DNA from: Myxococcales bacterium
Lineage (GTDB): Bacteria; Myxococcota_A; Polyangia; Polyangiales; Ga0077539
Direction: 5' to 3'
Assembly (NCBI GenBank): GCA_016793325.1
Contig: JAEUKI010000047.1
Coordinates: 62,001 to 126,000 of the forward strand
Length of the DNA: 64,000 nucleotides
Below the pieces are notes generated by a model. It ran no database searches. It was given only the letters and a program-made list of their open reading frames with translations, and was not told where the DNA came from. Shown one piece after another: positions 27,212 through 37,500 of this stretch (its first letter is position 1; each line of letters starts with the position of its first letter). Made by a program: the position numbers and the translations under genes.

Positions 27212-28149
27212 GCGCGTCCGAGGTTGTGCTCGAAGAAGCGCGCTTGCTCGCGGCGACACCGATGTCGAGCGCGACAGAGACAGCAGAGGCGTTCGAGGCG
27301 CTGCGAGAGCGAATCGATGACGACGACGAGCTCGCGCTCTTCGACCTCGCGGTCCTCGAAGCCAAGGCGCACCGAGAGGCGCGAGCGGGCGTCGCGTGGG
27401 CCGGAGACGAAGCGGACGTGCTCCTCTCGTCGCTCGCGCGAATCGTCGCGGGAACCGTCGTCGACGAACGCGAGCGCGAGTACCTCTCGGCGCTCGATCA
27501 CCTCCGCGACGCCCTCGGAGATCGCACGCTCGACGCGACGCCCGAGGTCGCGATCAACGCGTGGCTGGTGCTCGCGCGCGGGTGCATCCGCGTCGAAGAC
27601 CGCGATCGGATCACGGCCGCCCTGGGCGTATGGCATCGGGCCTGCGCGGCGGCGCGTGGAGCGACCCTCGGGCACTGCGCGCTCACGGCGCTCGAGCTCG
27701 CGTCGCACGCCGAAGACGCCGAGGCCGCCCACGAGGCGTCCGAGCAGCTCTGGCGCCTTCGCGACAGCGACGCGGACGGCGTGCTCGACGCCGAGGATCG
27801 CGCGTCGCTGATCGCGCCCGTGTGGCAAGTGCGCATGTCCCTCGGGGACGCGGACGGAGCGCGCGCGGCCGCCGACGCGCTCGTGACGCTCTGCATCGAA
27901 GCCGCGCGGCCCGCGAGGATCGCCGACGCGCTCGCGGCCGTCGCAGAGTGTGCGATCGCGCAAGGGGACCTCGGGGACGCGCGGGGGGCGCTCGAACGAA
28001 GGCTCGAGATCGCCGAGTCGCTGCTTCGCGACGCGGACGACTCGGGCGCGACCGAGAGCGACATGTTTGCGCTCGCGCGACGGGACGAAGCCCGCGAGGC
28101 GTTGGCCGCGGTCGAGGCGAGGATCGCCGAAGGTGCGAAGCCTCGGTAG
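27208..28149 (+). CDS. Cytoplasmic helical (TPR-like) protein of unknown function
   Basis: 313 residues from ATG 27208, which overlaps the DUF1285-like stop (ATGA). It is almost entirely Ala/Glu/Leu/Arg helices arranged in pairs (for instance NAWLVLARGCIRVEDRDRI, TALELASHAEDAEAAHEA, ALAAVAECAIAQGDLGDARG), consistent with five or six degenerate TPR units. One Asp-rich stretch, DSDADGVLDAEDRA, looks like a Ca-binding loop but may be chance. There is no signal peptide. It is likely a scaffold or protein-binding factor, translated together with its upstream neighbour. Function is unknown. Confidence 0.83.
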   Translation: MSASEVVLEEARLLAATPMSSATETAEAFEALRERIDDDDELALFDLAVLEAKAHREARAGVAWAGDEADVLLSSLARIVAGTVVDEREREYLSALDHLRDALGDRTLDATPEVAINAWLVLARGCIRVEDRDRITAALGVWHRACAAARGATLGHCALTALELASHAEDAEAAHEASEQLWRLRDSDADGVLDAEDRASLIAPVWQVRMSLGDADGARAAADALVTLCIEAARPARIADALAAVAECAIAQGDLGDARGALERRLEIAESLLRDADDSGATESDMFALARRDEAREALAAVEARIAEGAKPR

Positions 28150-28265
28150 CGGCCGCGGACTGCTGCAGCGCGGCGCGCGCTCGACGCGCGACAACGCGAA
28201 GAACCAACACGGGGCGAAGAAACGCGCTTGACGGGCTACGTGCGCAGCGAGAACGTTCGCGGACT

Positions 28266-29369
28266 ATGCGCGAGGCGGAAATCGCCGCCATCACCGAGCA
28301 CTTCTTCGAAACGGAGTTCACCGAAGAGGGCGCGGTCGGCTTGCTTGGACAGGCAGCAGAGCGGCAAGAACACGAAGGCCGCGAGTGGGTCTTTTTGCGA
28401 CCCGACGCACGGACGTTGGCTCGCGTGGACCTCGCGATTCGGCCGCCCAAAGAGGGCGAAGCGATCCGCGGCGAAGACGGCGAGCTGTACGCAGCCGAGC
28501 CCTTCGTCGAGGAGCTGGTGCTCGTGCTCCGAGGGCCCGTGCCGTACTCGCGCTCGATGTTCGAGTCGTGGTTCGGGCCGGGTCGATTGGCGCCGGGCCC
28601 TGTCAACGAAGACGGACAGCCGTCGGTGCAGCTCGAGTACGACTACGTCGGGACCTTCAGCGGTCAGGTGATCATCCGCTGGTGGAGAGAGCCCACGGAC
28701 CCGCCCAACATGGGCCATCCGAAGGGCCCCGACGAAGTGCGCGTCGAAGAAGTGCACTTGCGCCGGCCGTATCCTGCGGACGCCGAAGAGCAAGAGGTCG
28801 ACGCCGAAGAGATCGACGACGCCGAGCTCGAAGAGCACGACGGCGAAGAGGGTCCCGAGCGCACGACGACCAACACCAACGCGATCACCGACGCGCCCGA
28901 CGACCTCGCCGCGCCGACGATGCCGCCGACCGCGCCGCAAGCGGTGCGCATCTCGATCGACGAGGCGATGGACGCGGGCGTGTGGCTCGCGGACCTCGCG
29001 TGGAAGGTGCTCCGCCAGGACTTCACCGTGGACCGCGCGCTTGATTTGTTGGGCCTACCCGACGGACCGATGGGCGGCGACGGTGAGGCGATCCAGCTTG
29101 TTCCCAAGGACGCGCGGCTGTCTGTGATCACCGTCGTTCCGCGTGGAGAGCGCGTGGCGCACGCGGTGTTCTACCCGGCGGACGAGCCCCCGCTGGTGAT
29201 CGCGGTCGACGCGCTCACCGATCGCTTCGGGAGCGAGCCGTCGATCGCCACGGGCGCGGTGTCGTTTCGACTCGAAGGCACGCGTTCGCGCGGGAGCGTC
29301 GTGGTGCGAGGGACCGAGCTTCGCGCCGGCGTGTGGGCAGTGACGGGCGTCGATCTGCTGCGAAATTAG
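28266..29369 (+). CDS. Conserved-looking protein with acidic central linker, unknown function
   Basis: 367 residues from ATG 28266. Two folded-looking parts (about 1-170, with FVEELVLVLRGPVPYSRSMF and a Trp-rich FESWFGPG, and about 225-367) are joined by a very acidic linker with EEQEVDAEEIDDAELEEHDG. No signal peptide or membrane helix is seen, so it is probably cytoplasmic. I recognise no family; codon use matches the neighbours. It is the last gene of the plus-strand run that begins at 24681 and sits 116 nt behind the TPR-like gene. A repeat-rich, gene-free region follows. Confidence 0.78.
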   Translation: MREAEIAAITEHFFETEFTEEGAVGLLGQAAERQEHEGREWVFLRPDARTLARVDLAIRPPKEGEAIRGEDGELYAAEPFVEELVLVLRGPVPYSRSMFESWFGPGRLAPGPVNEDGQPSVQLEYDYVGTFSGQVIIRWWREPTDPPNMGHPKGPDEVRVEEVHLRRPYPADAEEQEVDAEEIDDAELEEHDGEEGPERTTTNTNAITDAPDDLAAPTMPPTAPQAVRISIDEAMDAGVWLADLAWKVLRQDFTVDRALDLLGLPDGPMGGDGEAIQLVPKDARLSVITVVPRGERVAHAVFYPADEPPLVIAVDALTDRFGSEPSIATGAVSFRLEGTRSRGSVVVRGTELRAGVWAVTGVDLLRN

Positions 29370-29466
29370 AAGCGAGAAGGGAGCGCTCAGCAGCGAGAAG
29401 GGGACGGACCTCCTCCTGCGTCAGCGAAACTCCATCGCGCTCGACGCGGCAGCAAGCAAGCGGAGC

Positions 29467-29698
29467 GCGGCAGCAAGCAGCCGCGCACTGTGCTTCGCAG
29501 GCGTTCTCGCTCGCGCTCGAACTGAGGCACGGGAGTTGTGGCGCGTGCGTGCTTCGAGTGACCTGCAAATTCGCAGATAGAGTTCGAACGACGCTTGTCT
29601 CCAAGTTCGAGCGCGAGCGAGAACGCCTGCCGAGATAGATCGCGTGACGGAGCCCCGCGATGTCTTCGAGGCACAATGCGCGGCCGCTTGCTGCCGCG
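29467..29698. repeat. Imperfect long inverted repeat (MITE/REP-like)
   Basis: Left arm 29467-29523 contains GCGGCAGCAAGCAGCCGCGC and then GGCGTTCTCGCTCGCGCTCG. The right side carries the reverse complement of both blocks in mirrored order, at 29604-29630 and 29667-29698, separated by about 36 nt absent from the left arm. No open frame or transposase is present. Confidence 0.75.
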
Positions 29699-29753
29699 CC
29701 CAAGTGGCCGCTTGCTGCCGCACCCAAGTGGCCGCTTGCTGCCGCGCCCCACC
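29682..29753. repeat. Three 24-bp tandem repeats
   Basis: GGCCGCTTGCTGCCGC followed by (G/A)CCCAAGT occurs at 29682, 29706 and 29730 with one or a few changes. The unit is the same sequence as the outer block of the flanking inverted repeat. Confidence 0.85.
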
Positions 29754-29832
29754 GCAGACACGCGGCGAGCGCCACAGTACTCGGCGCCTATGCCCCCGCG
29801 CCCTTTCCCCTTCGCCGCTCCGCCGATCGCGC

Positions 29833-30687
29833 TCAGCGCGGCAGCGGAATGCACGCGCCTTCGTTGCAGGTGAACGTATCGGGGCAGTTGAGCCCGCAGT
29901 TTCCACCGCAGCGATGCACGCAATCGCCCATGACACAGCGACCGGACGTCCCGCACTCAGCGTCGCCCGTGCACATGCGCGAGCAGAACGAGCGCATGTA
30001 CATCCGCGCGCCCATCGGCGTCATGATTTGATACATGCGCTGCTGGCACGTCGTTCGGCTCTCGGCCGTGCAGTTGTCCGAGTTTTGATCGCACTCGACG
30101 AAGGTCGTCGTCGGCTCGAAGCCGCCCATCGGCGTCTCGGCCGCGCACGTCGCCGCGTTTCGAAGGTCTTCGAGGTTGACGAGTCCCCACAGGCGATTCT
30201 GGCCCGGCACGCCCGAGCACGACCCCGAGTTGGCGACGGCGGTCGTCGCGCGTCGCCCGTTGGGCAGCTGAACCACGACCGCATAGCCGGCCATCGTCCC
30301 GAAGTTGATCGGGCATCCCGGCGTCATCGTGTTGAACTCGCAGAACGCAGGGTTCGCGCCGCCCGTATTCATCCCGCTCATTTGTGTGAGCTCGCAGAGC
30401 GGTCGACACATCGGGTTGTTGGGGTTCGGCGAACACGCGCGTCGATCGCCGACGAAGAACGTGGCTCCGGCGGTCATCCCCATCGACGTCGCCATCAACC
30501 GCGTGTTGCACGCCGCCGCGCCTTCGTCACCGCCGGGGCTCGTACAGACGAGGTTGAGCCTGTCGTTGCAGTCGGTGCACGCAGGGCCTGCGTCACCGCC
30601 GCCGTCGCTGTTGTTGTTGGTCGCAGGGCCACACGCCGCGAGCATCGAAGCGAGCGCGAGCGCGAAGAAGGGTCGAATCGAGCGCAT
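29833..30687 (-). CDS. Cys-rich secreted lipoprotein, unknown function
   Basis: 284 residues from ATG 30687. A clear lipoprotein signal ends in MLAAC, followed by a short Asn/Asp/Gly linker. The mature part has about 20 Cys in pairs (CTDCNDRLNLVC, CSPNPNNPMCRPLC, CSRMCTGDAECG, CVHRCGGNCGLNCPDTFTC), giving a disulfide-rich domain presumably on the cell surface or in the periplasm. No enzyme motif is visible. The C-terminus ends CNEGACIPLPR, as in many myxobacterial Cys-rich lipoproteins. It is divergent from the esterase gene. Confidence 0.87.
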   Translation of the reverse strand: MRSIRPFFALALASMLAACGPATNNNSDGGGDAGPACTDCNDRLNLVCTSPGGDEGAAACNTRLMATSMGMTAGATFFVGDRRACSPNPNNPMCRPLCELTQMSGMNTGGANPAFCEFNTMTPGCPINFGTMAGYAVVVQLPNGRRATTAVANSGSCSGVPGQNRLWGLVNLEDLRNAATCAAETPMGGFEPTTTFVECDQNSDNCTAESRTTCQQRMYQIMTPMGARMYMRSFCSRMCTGDAECGTSGRCVMGDCVHRCGGNCGLNCPDTFTCNEGACIPLPR

Positions 30688-30792
30688 GAGGGTGACGGAG
30701 GATAACGCATCGCGGAGAGAAATCGCGGTCGGCAGATTTCTCGGCTCGCGTGCCCGAGGCGCTCGCGCCCAAACGCAGTAGAACTGACGTCC

Positions 30793-32445
30793 ATGGTTCG
30801 CGCTTCGTTTCGGTTCGGCGGCGATCCGTCGCTGCTGTTCGCGCTCTTCGCCCTCTCGAGCGCGTGCGTCGTTCCCGAACGCACACCCGTCGACGCGCAG
30901 ACCAGCGACACGCGCACGACCGACAGCGCCGTCGACAGCACCGTCGCAGACTCGCCCTCACCGCAAGACGCGCCCACACCGCGCGATGCCCCATCGCTCG
31001 CGGACGCCGACGACGGCTCAATGCGCGCCGATGCGACCGACGCGCGCGCCGAGGAGGACGCAGCGGCAGGCGACCCTTGCGCGGGCGCTGTGTCCGCGAG
31101 CGACGACGTCACCGCGTTCGACGCGATCGTTCGCTGCGCGGGGGACACCTCGCGCGCTGACACCGTCGTGCGAGACGCGATCGCCCGCTTCGTGAGCGCA
31201 GTCGAAGCGCGAGGAGGCTTTCCGATCGCGGGAGGCGGGAGCGTGCGCTTCGTGTACGTGCGCGACGCGCAGTACGACGTCGAAGACGACCGCAGCTCCA
31301 CGAGCGAAGACTTCTCGTTGGCCCGCCGCGCCGAGCCCATCCACGTCGCGGGTGACTTCAACACATGGAGCGAGAGCGCGCTCGCGATGCGCTCAGTGGG
31401 TCGCGGGCTCTTCGTCGCCACGCTCGCGATGGAGCCTCCCGCGACCGCGCGATGGGGCTACAAGTTCGTCGCGCGCGACGCAGCGACAGCCCCCGTGTAC
31501 TTCAGCGACCCGCTCTCGCGCCGCTTTCAGTACGACACGAACGGGCGCATCTCGTTCGTGCGCGGAGGGACGAGCGCCGGGCACCTCGAGTGGATTCGCT
31601 CGGTGCGCGCCGCGCGCTTGATGAACGAGCGCCCGCTCTACCTCTACGTTCCGCCGGGGTACGACCAGCGCGCGAGCGATCGATTCGGCGTGCTCTACCT
31701 GCACGACGGCAACAACGCGTTCGACGTCGCACAACCGCGCAGCGCGCCCGCGAGCTGGGACGTGGACGCGACGAGCGACGCCGAGATCCTCGCAGGACGC
31801 GCGGCGCCCTTCATCATCGCCGCGATCCCCAACAACGATGACCGCATGAACGAGTACACGCACACGACCGACGTCGTGAGCGGGATGCGCCTCGGCGGCC
31901 GCGGGGACGACTACGTCGACTTCATCGTGAACAGCGTCAAGCCGATGGTCGATCGTCGGTATCGCACCCGTCCCGAGCGAGAGCGCACCGCGATCCTCGG
32001 CTCGAGCCTCGGCGGGCTCATCTCGTTTCACGCGGGAATTCTCAGGCCCGATGTGTTCTCGATGGTGGGCGGGATGTCGTCGACCTTCGGCTGGGGCAGC
32101 TTCGGCGGCGGCAGCGACACGATGGTGGCCCGCTATCGCGCCGCGACCTCACTGGGAACACGGGCGCAGCGCTTCTATCTCGACTCGGGCGGCGGCCCCG
32201 CGGGCGACGGGAGCTGCACGTTCGACGGCGTCGACGACCCGCGCGACAACTTCTGCGAGACCGTCGACATGCGCGCGACGCTCGTCGCCGCGGGGATCAA
32301 TCGCTTTCCAATGGACCCCGACGCGACAGTGCTCGCCCCGCGCGACGCGAACATCTACCACTGGCACGAGCGCAACGCGCCGCACAGCGAGCTCGCGTGG
32401 CGGCAACGGTTCTTTCGCGTCCTGCGTTTCTTCTTCGCACCGTAA
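30793..32445 (+). CDS. Secreted Fes/EsteraseD-like alpha/beta hydrolase with N-terminal CBM48-like domain
   Basis: 550 residues. A signal peptide ends near SSAC, followed by an Asp/Thr/Ser linker. A CBM48/E-set-like beta domain (about 170-270, with HVAGDFNTWSESAL and GYKFVARD) precedes an alpha/beta hydrolase (about 275-550) of the enterochelin-esterase type. Motifs are YLYVPPGY, VLYLHDGNNAFD, the nucleophile Ser405 in ILGSSLGGLISF and a terminal His in NAPHSELAW. It should hydrolyse esters outside the cell; feruloyl, siderophore or acyl esters are all possible. Divergent from a Cys-rich lipoprotein gene. Confidence 0.9.
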   Translation: MVRASFRFGGDPSLLFALFALSSACVVPERTPVDAQTSDTRTTDSAVDSTVADSPSPQDAPTPRDAPSLADADDGSMRADATDARAEEDAAAGDPCAGAVSASDDVTAFDAIVRCAGDTSRADTVVRDAIARFVSAVEARGGFPIAGGGSVRFVYVRDAQYDVEDDRSSTSEDFSLARRAEPIHVAGDFNTWSESALAMRSVGRGLFVATLAMEPPATARWGYKFVARDAATAPVYFSDPLSRRFQYDTNGRISFVRGGTSAGHLEWIRSVRAARLMNERPLYLYVPPGYDQRASDRFGVLYLHDGNNAFDVAQPRSAPASWDVDATSDAEILAGRAAPFIIAAIPNNDDRMNEYTHTTDVVSGMRLGGRGDDYVDFIVNSVKPMVDRRYRTRPERERTAILGSSLGGLISFHAGILRPDVFSMVGGMSSTFGWGSFGGGSDTMVARYRAATSLGTRAQRFYLDSGGGPAGDGSCTFDGVDDPRDNFCETVDMRATLVAAGINRFPMDPDATVLAPRDANIYHWHERNAPHSELAWRQRFFRVLRFFFAP

Positions 32446-32562
32446 AAGTTCGAGCGCACGGAATGCGCCACAACGCATCGCGTTGCGCGGTCGACGCCGA
32501 GGGCGACGACGGGGAGGTAAGCCTTGACGATCGGCGGTGAATCGTCGCTAGTACGGGGCGCC

Positions 32563-34413
32563 ATGACGACCGCAACGGTTCCCCCAGCGACGCAGGGCGA
32601 CGTCGCGTCCAAGCCCCTTACAAACAACCCTCACCTCACCGCGTGGGTCGAGCAGATGGCGCGGCTCTGCCAGCCCGATCGCATCGTGTGGTGTGACGGA
32701 AGCGAAGCCGAGCGCCAGCGCCTCACCGAGCACGCCGTCGCGATCGGCTCGCTCGTGCCGCTCGATCAGAAGAAGCTCCCTGGCTGCTATCTGCACCGGT
32801 CCAACCCCAACGACGTCGCGCGCGTCGAGCACCTCACGTTCATCTGTACCCCGACGAAGGATGAAGCGGGCCCCACCAACAATTGGATGGACCCGAGCGA
32901 GGCGTACAAGAAGCTCTCGGAGCTGTACGCGGGGTCGATGAAGGGACGGACGATGTACGTCGTTCCGTACGTGATGGGGCCGATCGAATCGCCGTTCGCG
33001 AAGGTCGGCGTCGAGATCACGGACTCCGTCTACGTGGCGCTCAACATGCGAATCATGACGCGCATGGGTCAGGGCGCGCTCGATCGCCTCGGGCCCGAGA
33101 GCGACGAGTTCAACAAGGGGCTGCACTGCACGGGCGACGTCAACCCCGACCGTCGGTACATCTGCCACTTTCCGCAGGACAACACGATCTGGTCCTTCGG
33201 CTCGGGCTACGGCGGCAACGCCCTTCTCGGAAAGAAGTGCCTCGCGCTTCGCATCGCGAGCTACCTCGGCCGCGACGAAGGCTGGCTCGCCGAGCACATG
33301 CTCATCCTCGGCGTCGAGAGCCCCGACGGCGAGATGACCTACGTCGCGGCGGCGTTTCCCAGCCAGTGCGGCAAGACCAACTTCGCCATGATGATCCCGC
33401 CCAAGCGCTTCAAGGGCTGGAAGGTGTGGACCGTCGGCGACGACATCGCGTGGCTCCGCGTCGGCGACGACGGTCGCTTGTACGCGGTCAATCCCGAGGC
33501 GGGCTACTTCGGCGTCGCGCCGGGCACGAGCAACTCGAGCAACCCCACCGCGCTCAAGGCCACCCAGAAGGACACGCTGTTTACGAACGTCGCGATGACG
33601 CCCGACGGCGACGTGTGGTGGGAAGGCAAGGACGGAGACATCCCCGCGGAGCTCACGGATTGGCAAGGCCGCCCGTGGACCCGCGGCTCGATGGAGAAAG
33701 CCGCGCACCCGAACTCGCGCTTCACCGCGCCCATGAAGAACAACCCGTATCTCAGCAAATTTGCTGACGATCCGCAGGGTGTTCCCATCTCCGCGATCAT
33801 CTTCGGCGGCCGCCGCGCAGACACGATCCCGCTCGTGCTCCAGAGCTTCAACTGGACGCACGGCGTGTACTTTGGCGCGACGATGGGCAGCGAGACCACC
33901 GCGGCGGCGACGGGCAAGGTCGGCGTCGTGCGACGCGACCCGTTCGCGATGTTGCCCTTCTGCGGATACAACATGGCGGACTACTTCAAGCACTGGCTCT
34001 CGATGCAGGCGAAGATCCAGTACCCGCCGAAGATCTTCCTCGTGAACTGGTTTCGCAAAGACCGCAACGGCAAGTTCGTGTGGCCGGGCTTCGGCGAAAA
34101 CATGCGCGTGCTCAAGTGGGTCGTCGACCGCGCGAGGCTCCGCGTCGGCGGTCGCGAGACGCCGTTCGGATGGGTTCCGCGTCCGGGCGACTTGGATCTC
34201 TCGGGCTTGGATATCCCGACCGAGCGCGTCGAAGAAGCGACGCACATCGACCTCGATGAGTGGCGACGCGAGCTCGAAGGCGCAGGCGAGTTCTTCGCGT
34301 CGCTCGGATCCAACGTGCCGAAGGAGCTCCAGATGCAGCGCGAACTCTTGCTCGCGCGCATCGAGTCGATTCGCACGTCGGGTCCGCAGTACCACCCGCC
34401 GACGAACGCCTGA
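32563..34413 (+). CDS. pckG: Phosphoenolpyruvate carboxykinase (GTP)
   Basis: 616 residues from ATG 32563; an ATG at 32524 would add 13 residues absent from the family. The enzyme interconverts oxaloacetate plus GTP with phosphoenolpyruvate, CO2 and GDP, the first step of gluconeogenesis, in the cytosol. The GTP-type P-loop with reactive Cys, FPSQCGKTNFAMM, is near residue 264. Other family segments are visible: YVVPYVMGPIESPFAKVGVE, ICHFPQDNTIWSFGSGYGG, FGVAPGTSNSSNPTALK, FGGRRADTIPLV and FLVNWFRKD. The length is standard and no key residue seems missing. It stands alone between an esterase and a kinase gene. Confidence 0.97.
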   Translation: MTTATVPPATQGDVASKPLTNNPHLTAWVEQMARLCQPDRIVWCDGSEAERQRLTEHAVAIGSLVPLDQKKLPGCYLHRSNPNDVARVEHLTFICTPTKDEAGPTNNWMDPSEAYKKLSELYAGSMKGRTMYVVPYVMGPIESPFAKVGVEITDSVYVALNMRIMTRMGQGALDRLGPESDEFNKGLHCTGDVNPDRRYICHFPQDNTIWSFGSGYGGNALLGKKCLALRIASYLGRDEGWLAEHMLILGVESPDGEMTYVAAAFPSQCGKTNFAMMIPPKRFKGWKVWTVGDDIAWLRVGDDGRLYAVNPEAGYFGVAPGTSNSSNPTALKATQKDTLFTNVAMTPDGDVWWEGKDGDIPAELTDWQGRPWTRGSMEKAAHPNSRFTAPMKNNPYLSKFADDPQGVPISAIIFGGRRADTIPLVLQSFNWTHGVYFGATMGSETTAAATGKVGVVRRDPFAMLPFCGYNMADYFKHWLSMQAKIQYPPKIFLVNWFRKDRNGKFVWPGFGENMRVLKWVVDRARLRVGGRETPFGWVPRPGDLDLSGLDIPTERVEEATHIDLDEWRRELEGAGEFFASLGSNVPKELQMQRELLLARIESIRTSGPQYHPPTNA

Positions 34414-34544
34414 ACGCGCTTCGAGCGTTTCGATATGACGCGGTGACCATGCGGATCATCGCGCGGTGATTTCGACGTGGTTCGTGACGATGGAGGGGTC
34501 GTCCGCGCGGCGAGAGTTCGAGTAGACTTCGGCGCTGTACTTAC

Positions 34545-37500
34545 GTGTCGAACTACTCGCCATCACGGCCTCGGGGAGGGCCGTCGGAGTTTGTCGGCTC
34601 CGAGCGGTACGAACTTGTCCGCAAGCTCGGGCAGGGCGGCTTCGGCGTGGTGTTCGAAGCGATCGACCGCGAGCTCGGCGGGCGCGTCGCGCTCAAGGCG
34701 CTGCAGCGCATCACCGCGGACTCGCTGTTCGGGTTGAAGCAGGAGTTTCGCGCGCTCGCGGACGTGTCGCACCCGAACCTCGTGGCGCTCTACGAGCTCG
34801 CGGAGCACGACGGCCACTGGTTCTTCACGATGGAGTACCTCGACGGGACGGACTTCTTCAGCCACGTGCGTCCGTCGGACCGCGAGCGGCCCAAAGAAGA
34901 GCTCCTCGCCACCGTCGCGTTGGCGGACGTCGCGTCGGACGAGAGCGTCTCGGGCACGACCAGCGCTCGCGCGTACGCGCGCGGCTCGTCGTCGAACACA
35001 CGCAGGCTCGACCTCGCGCGACTGCGCGCCGCGCTGCCGCAGCTCGTCGAGGGCGTGATGGGGCTCCACCAGCTCGGCATGCTCCATCGCGACGTCAAGC
35101 CGTCGAACGTGATGGTCACGCGCGGCGGGCGCGTCGTGTTGCTCGACTTCGGGCTCGTGCGTCCGCCGTCGACCAACGAGCCCATTTCGGGGCGCGTTCG
35201 TCTCGATGCTCCGCCGGGACAGCCGCCAACCGCCATCGTGGGAACGCCCGAGTACATGTCCCCGGAGCAGAGCGTCGGCGATCCGCTCACGCCCGCGAGC
35301 GATTGGTACGCGGTCGGAACGGTCCTCTACGAAGCGCTCTGCGGCCGACGCCCTTTCGTCGGAACGGTCGCCGAGATCGTCGCGGATCGGCAATACAGCG
35401 ACCCGCCTCGGCCCTCGGAGCTGGTCGACGACGTCCCGAACGACCTCGAAGAGCTCGTGATGGCGCTCTTGCGAAGGGACCCGACGCGCAGGCCCACGGG
35501 CAGTCAAGTCGCGCGCTCGGTCGGCGCGCAAGGGACCCACTCGCTCTCGAGCGCGGTGACCGGGTCCGAGCTGCTCGTCGGCCGCGACGAGGCGCTCGCC
35601 ACGCTGCGCGCTGCCTTCGACGAGTGCGTTACGACCAAGCCCGCGCGGCCGATCGTCGTCGAGGTGTACGGCTCGTCGGGCGTCGGAAAGAGCGCGCTCG
35701 TCGGAAAGTTTCTCGACGAGCTCCGCAAGGCGCACGGCGCGCTCGTGCTCACGGGCCGTTGCGACGAGCGCAAGAGCGTCCCTTTCAAAGCGCTCGACGG
35801 CGTCGTCGACGCGCTCAGCGTGTTTCTTCGCAACCGCGCGCACGAAGAGCTCTCGGTGCTCGTCCCGCGGAGGATGGACGCGCTCGAACAGCTGTTTCCT
35901 GTGTTGGCGTTCGACCCGAGCACCGGGCGCGCGCGCTCGACGAGCTCGTATCCGCCCCCTGCGTCGCGCTCGTCGATCGAGCCGCTGACGCCTCCGCGCG
36001 AGGCCGCGTTCGCCGCGCTACGCGACCTGCTCGTGCGCGCGAGCGCGCTGCGGCCCGTCGTGATCGCCGTCGACGACTTGCAGTGGGGCGACGACGACAG
36101 CGCCGCGCTCTTGCGCGAAGTGCTCACGGGCCCCGATACGCCGAACGTGTTGTTCATCGCCACGCTCCGCGGTGAGCCCGGGCAAGTGCGAACGCCCTTC
36201 GACTCGGTCGAGGGCGCCGCGCTCGACCGTCGCGTCGTCGACGTCCGTCCGCTCGGCGAGCGAGACGCGCTGGCGCTCGCGCGGGCGCTGCTCGGCCGGC
36301 GCGCGGACAGCGAACACGAGGCGCACCGCATCGCGCGCGAAGCAGGCGGAAATCCGTTCTTCGTGGGCGAGCTCGCGCGATTTGCGCTCGAGCGCGGAGC
36401 ATCGACCGAGCACGAGCCGCTCTCGCTCGAACGCGTCGTGCTCGAGCGCGTGCGCGGGCTCCCCGACGACGCTCGCTCGTTGCTCGAGCTCGTCGCGGTC
36501 ATCGGGCAGCCCGTTCCGCAGCGCGTGATCTTCGACGCTTCGTCGCTCGGCGACCGCGCGTACCCCGCGCTCCGCGCGCTGCGCGCGTCGAACATGGTGC
36601 GCATCGCCGGCGCGAAAGAAGCAGACTCGGTCGAGCCCTACCACGATCGAATCCGCGAGAGCGTCGTCGAGTCGCTCCCGAAGCACACGCTTCGCGCGAG
36701 GCACGCGTCCATCGCGCGCGCCCTCGAGGCGCGAACGGACAGCGACCCGGGCCTGCTCGCCGAGCACTTGTTCGGCGCGGGTGAGCGCGAGCGCGCCGCG
36801 GCGCAAGCGTTGGCCGCCGCGCAGCTCGCGGATCGATCGCTCGCGTTCGAGCGCGCGGCGCGTTGGTATCGCGCGGCGCTCGACTGGGGCGAGGCGCGAG
36901 GCGTCGAGCGATCGGAGCTGCTCGCGCGCATGGCGCACACGCTCGCGAGCTGCGGGCGCAACGGCTCTGCGGCGGAGGCGTTTCTCGAAGCCGCGGAGCT
37001 CAGCGACGGACGGACGCGCTCGATCGAGCTTCGCCGGCACGCAGGCGTGCAGTTCTTCACGGACGGTCGACACGATGACGGCGTCCGCACGCTGAGCGCA
37101 GTGGCCAAGGAGCTCGGCGTCTCGATCCCCGAGAGCCCGTGGCTGCTCGGCGCAGGACTCGCCAAGGACACCGCGTGGCTCCGCGTGCGTGGAACGCGTT
37201 TTCGCGAGACGCCCGCCAGTCGGATCGACTCGGACACGCTCCAGCGCCTCGACCTCTTTCACCACGCGGGGCTCGGCTCGGCCTTCGCCGACTCGCTGCT
37301 CTCCATGTGGTACCTCACGCGCTTCACGCGCATGGCCATCGAGGTCGGCGAGCCCGTGCGCGTCGGCCTCGCCCTCCTTCGCTACTCGACAACGCTGTCC
37401 GTCTTCGGCCCCGCGTACGAAGCGCGCGCGTTGGACATCTTGCGACAAGCCGAAGACCTCTCGATTCGTCACCGCGACCCGTACCTCCGCGGCTGCATCG

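Larger units (their letters stand above)
29370..29832. other. Repeat-filled intergenic region
   Basis: About 460 nt between convergent genes. No gene is supported: frames on both strands repeat the same motifs because the DNA is a large broken inverted repeat. It starts with GGGGACGGACCT (29400-29411), shared with the 19.9-kb hairpin. Confidence 0.6.

Noticed and set aside
29387..29956. Short frames on both strands in the 29.4-29.8 kb region encoding a similar peptide
   Set aside because: The shared peptide QAFSLALEL arises because the DNA is an inverted repeat; no start, length or codon pattern supports a gene.
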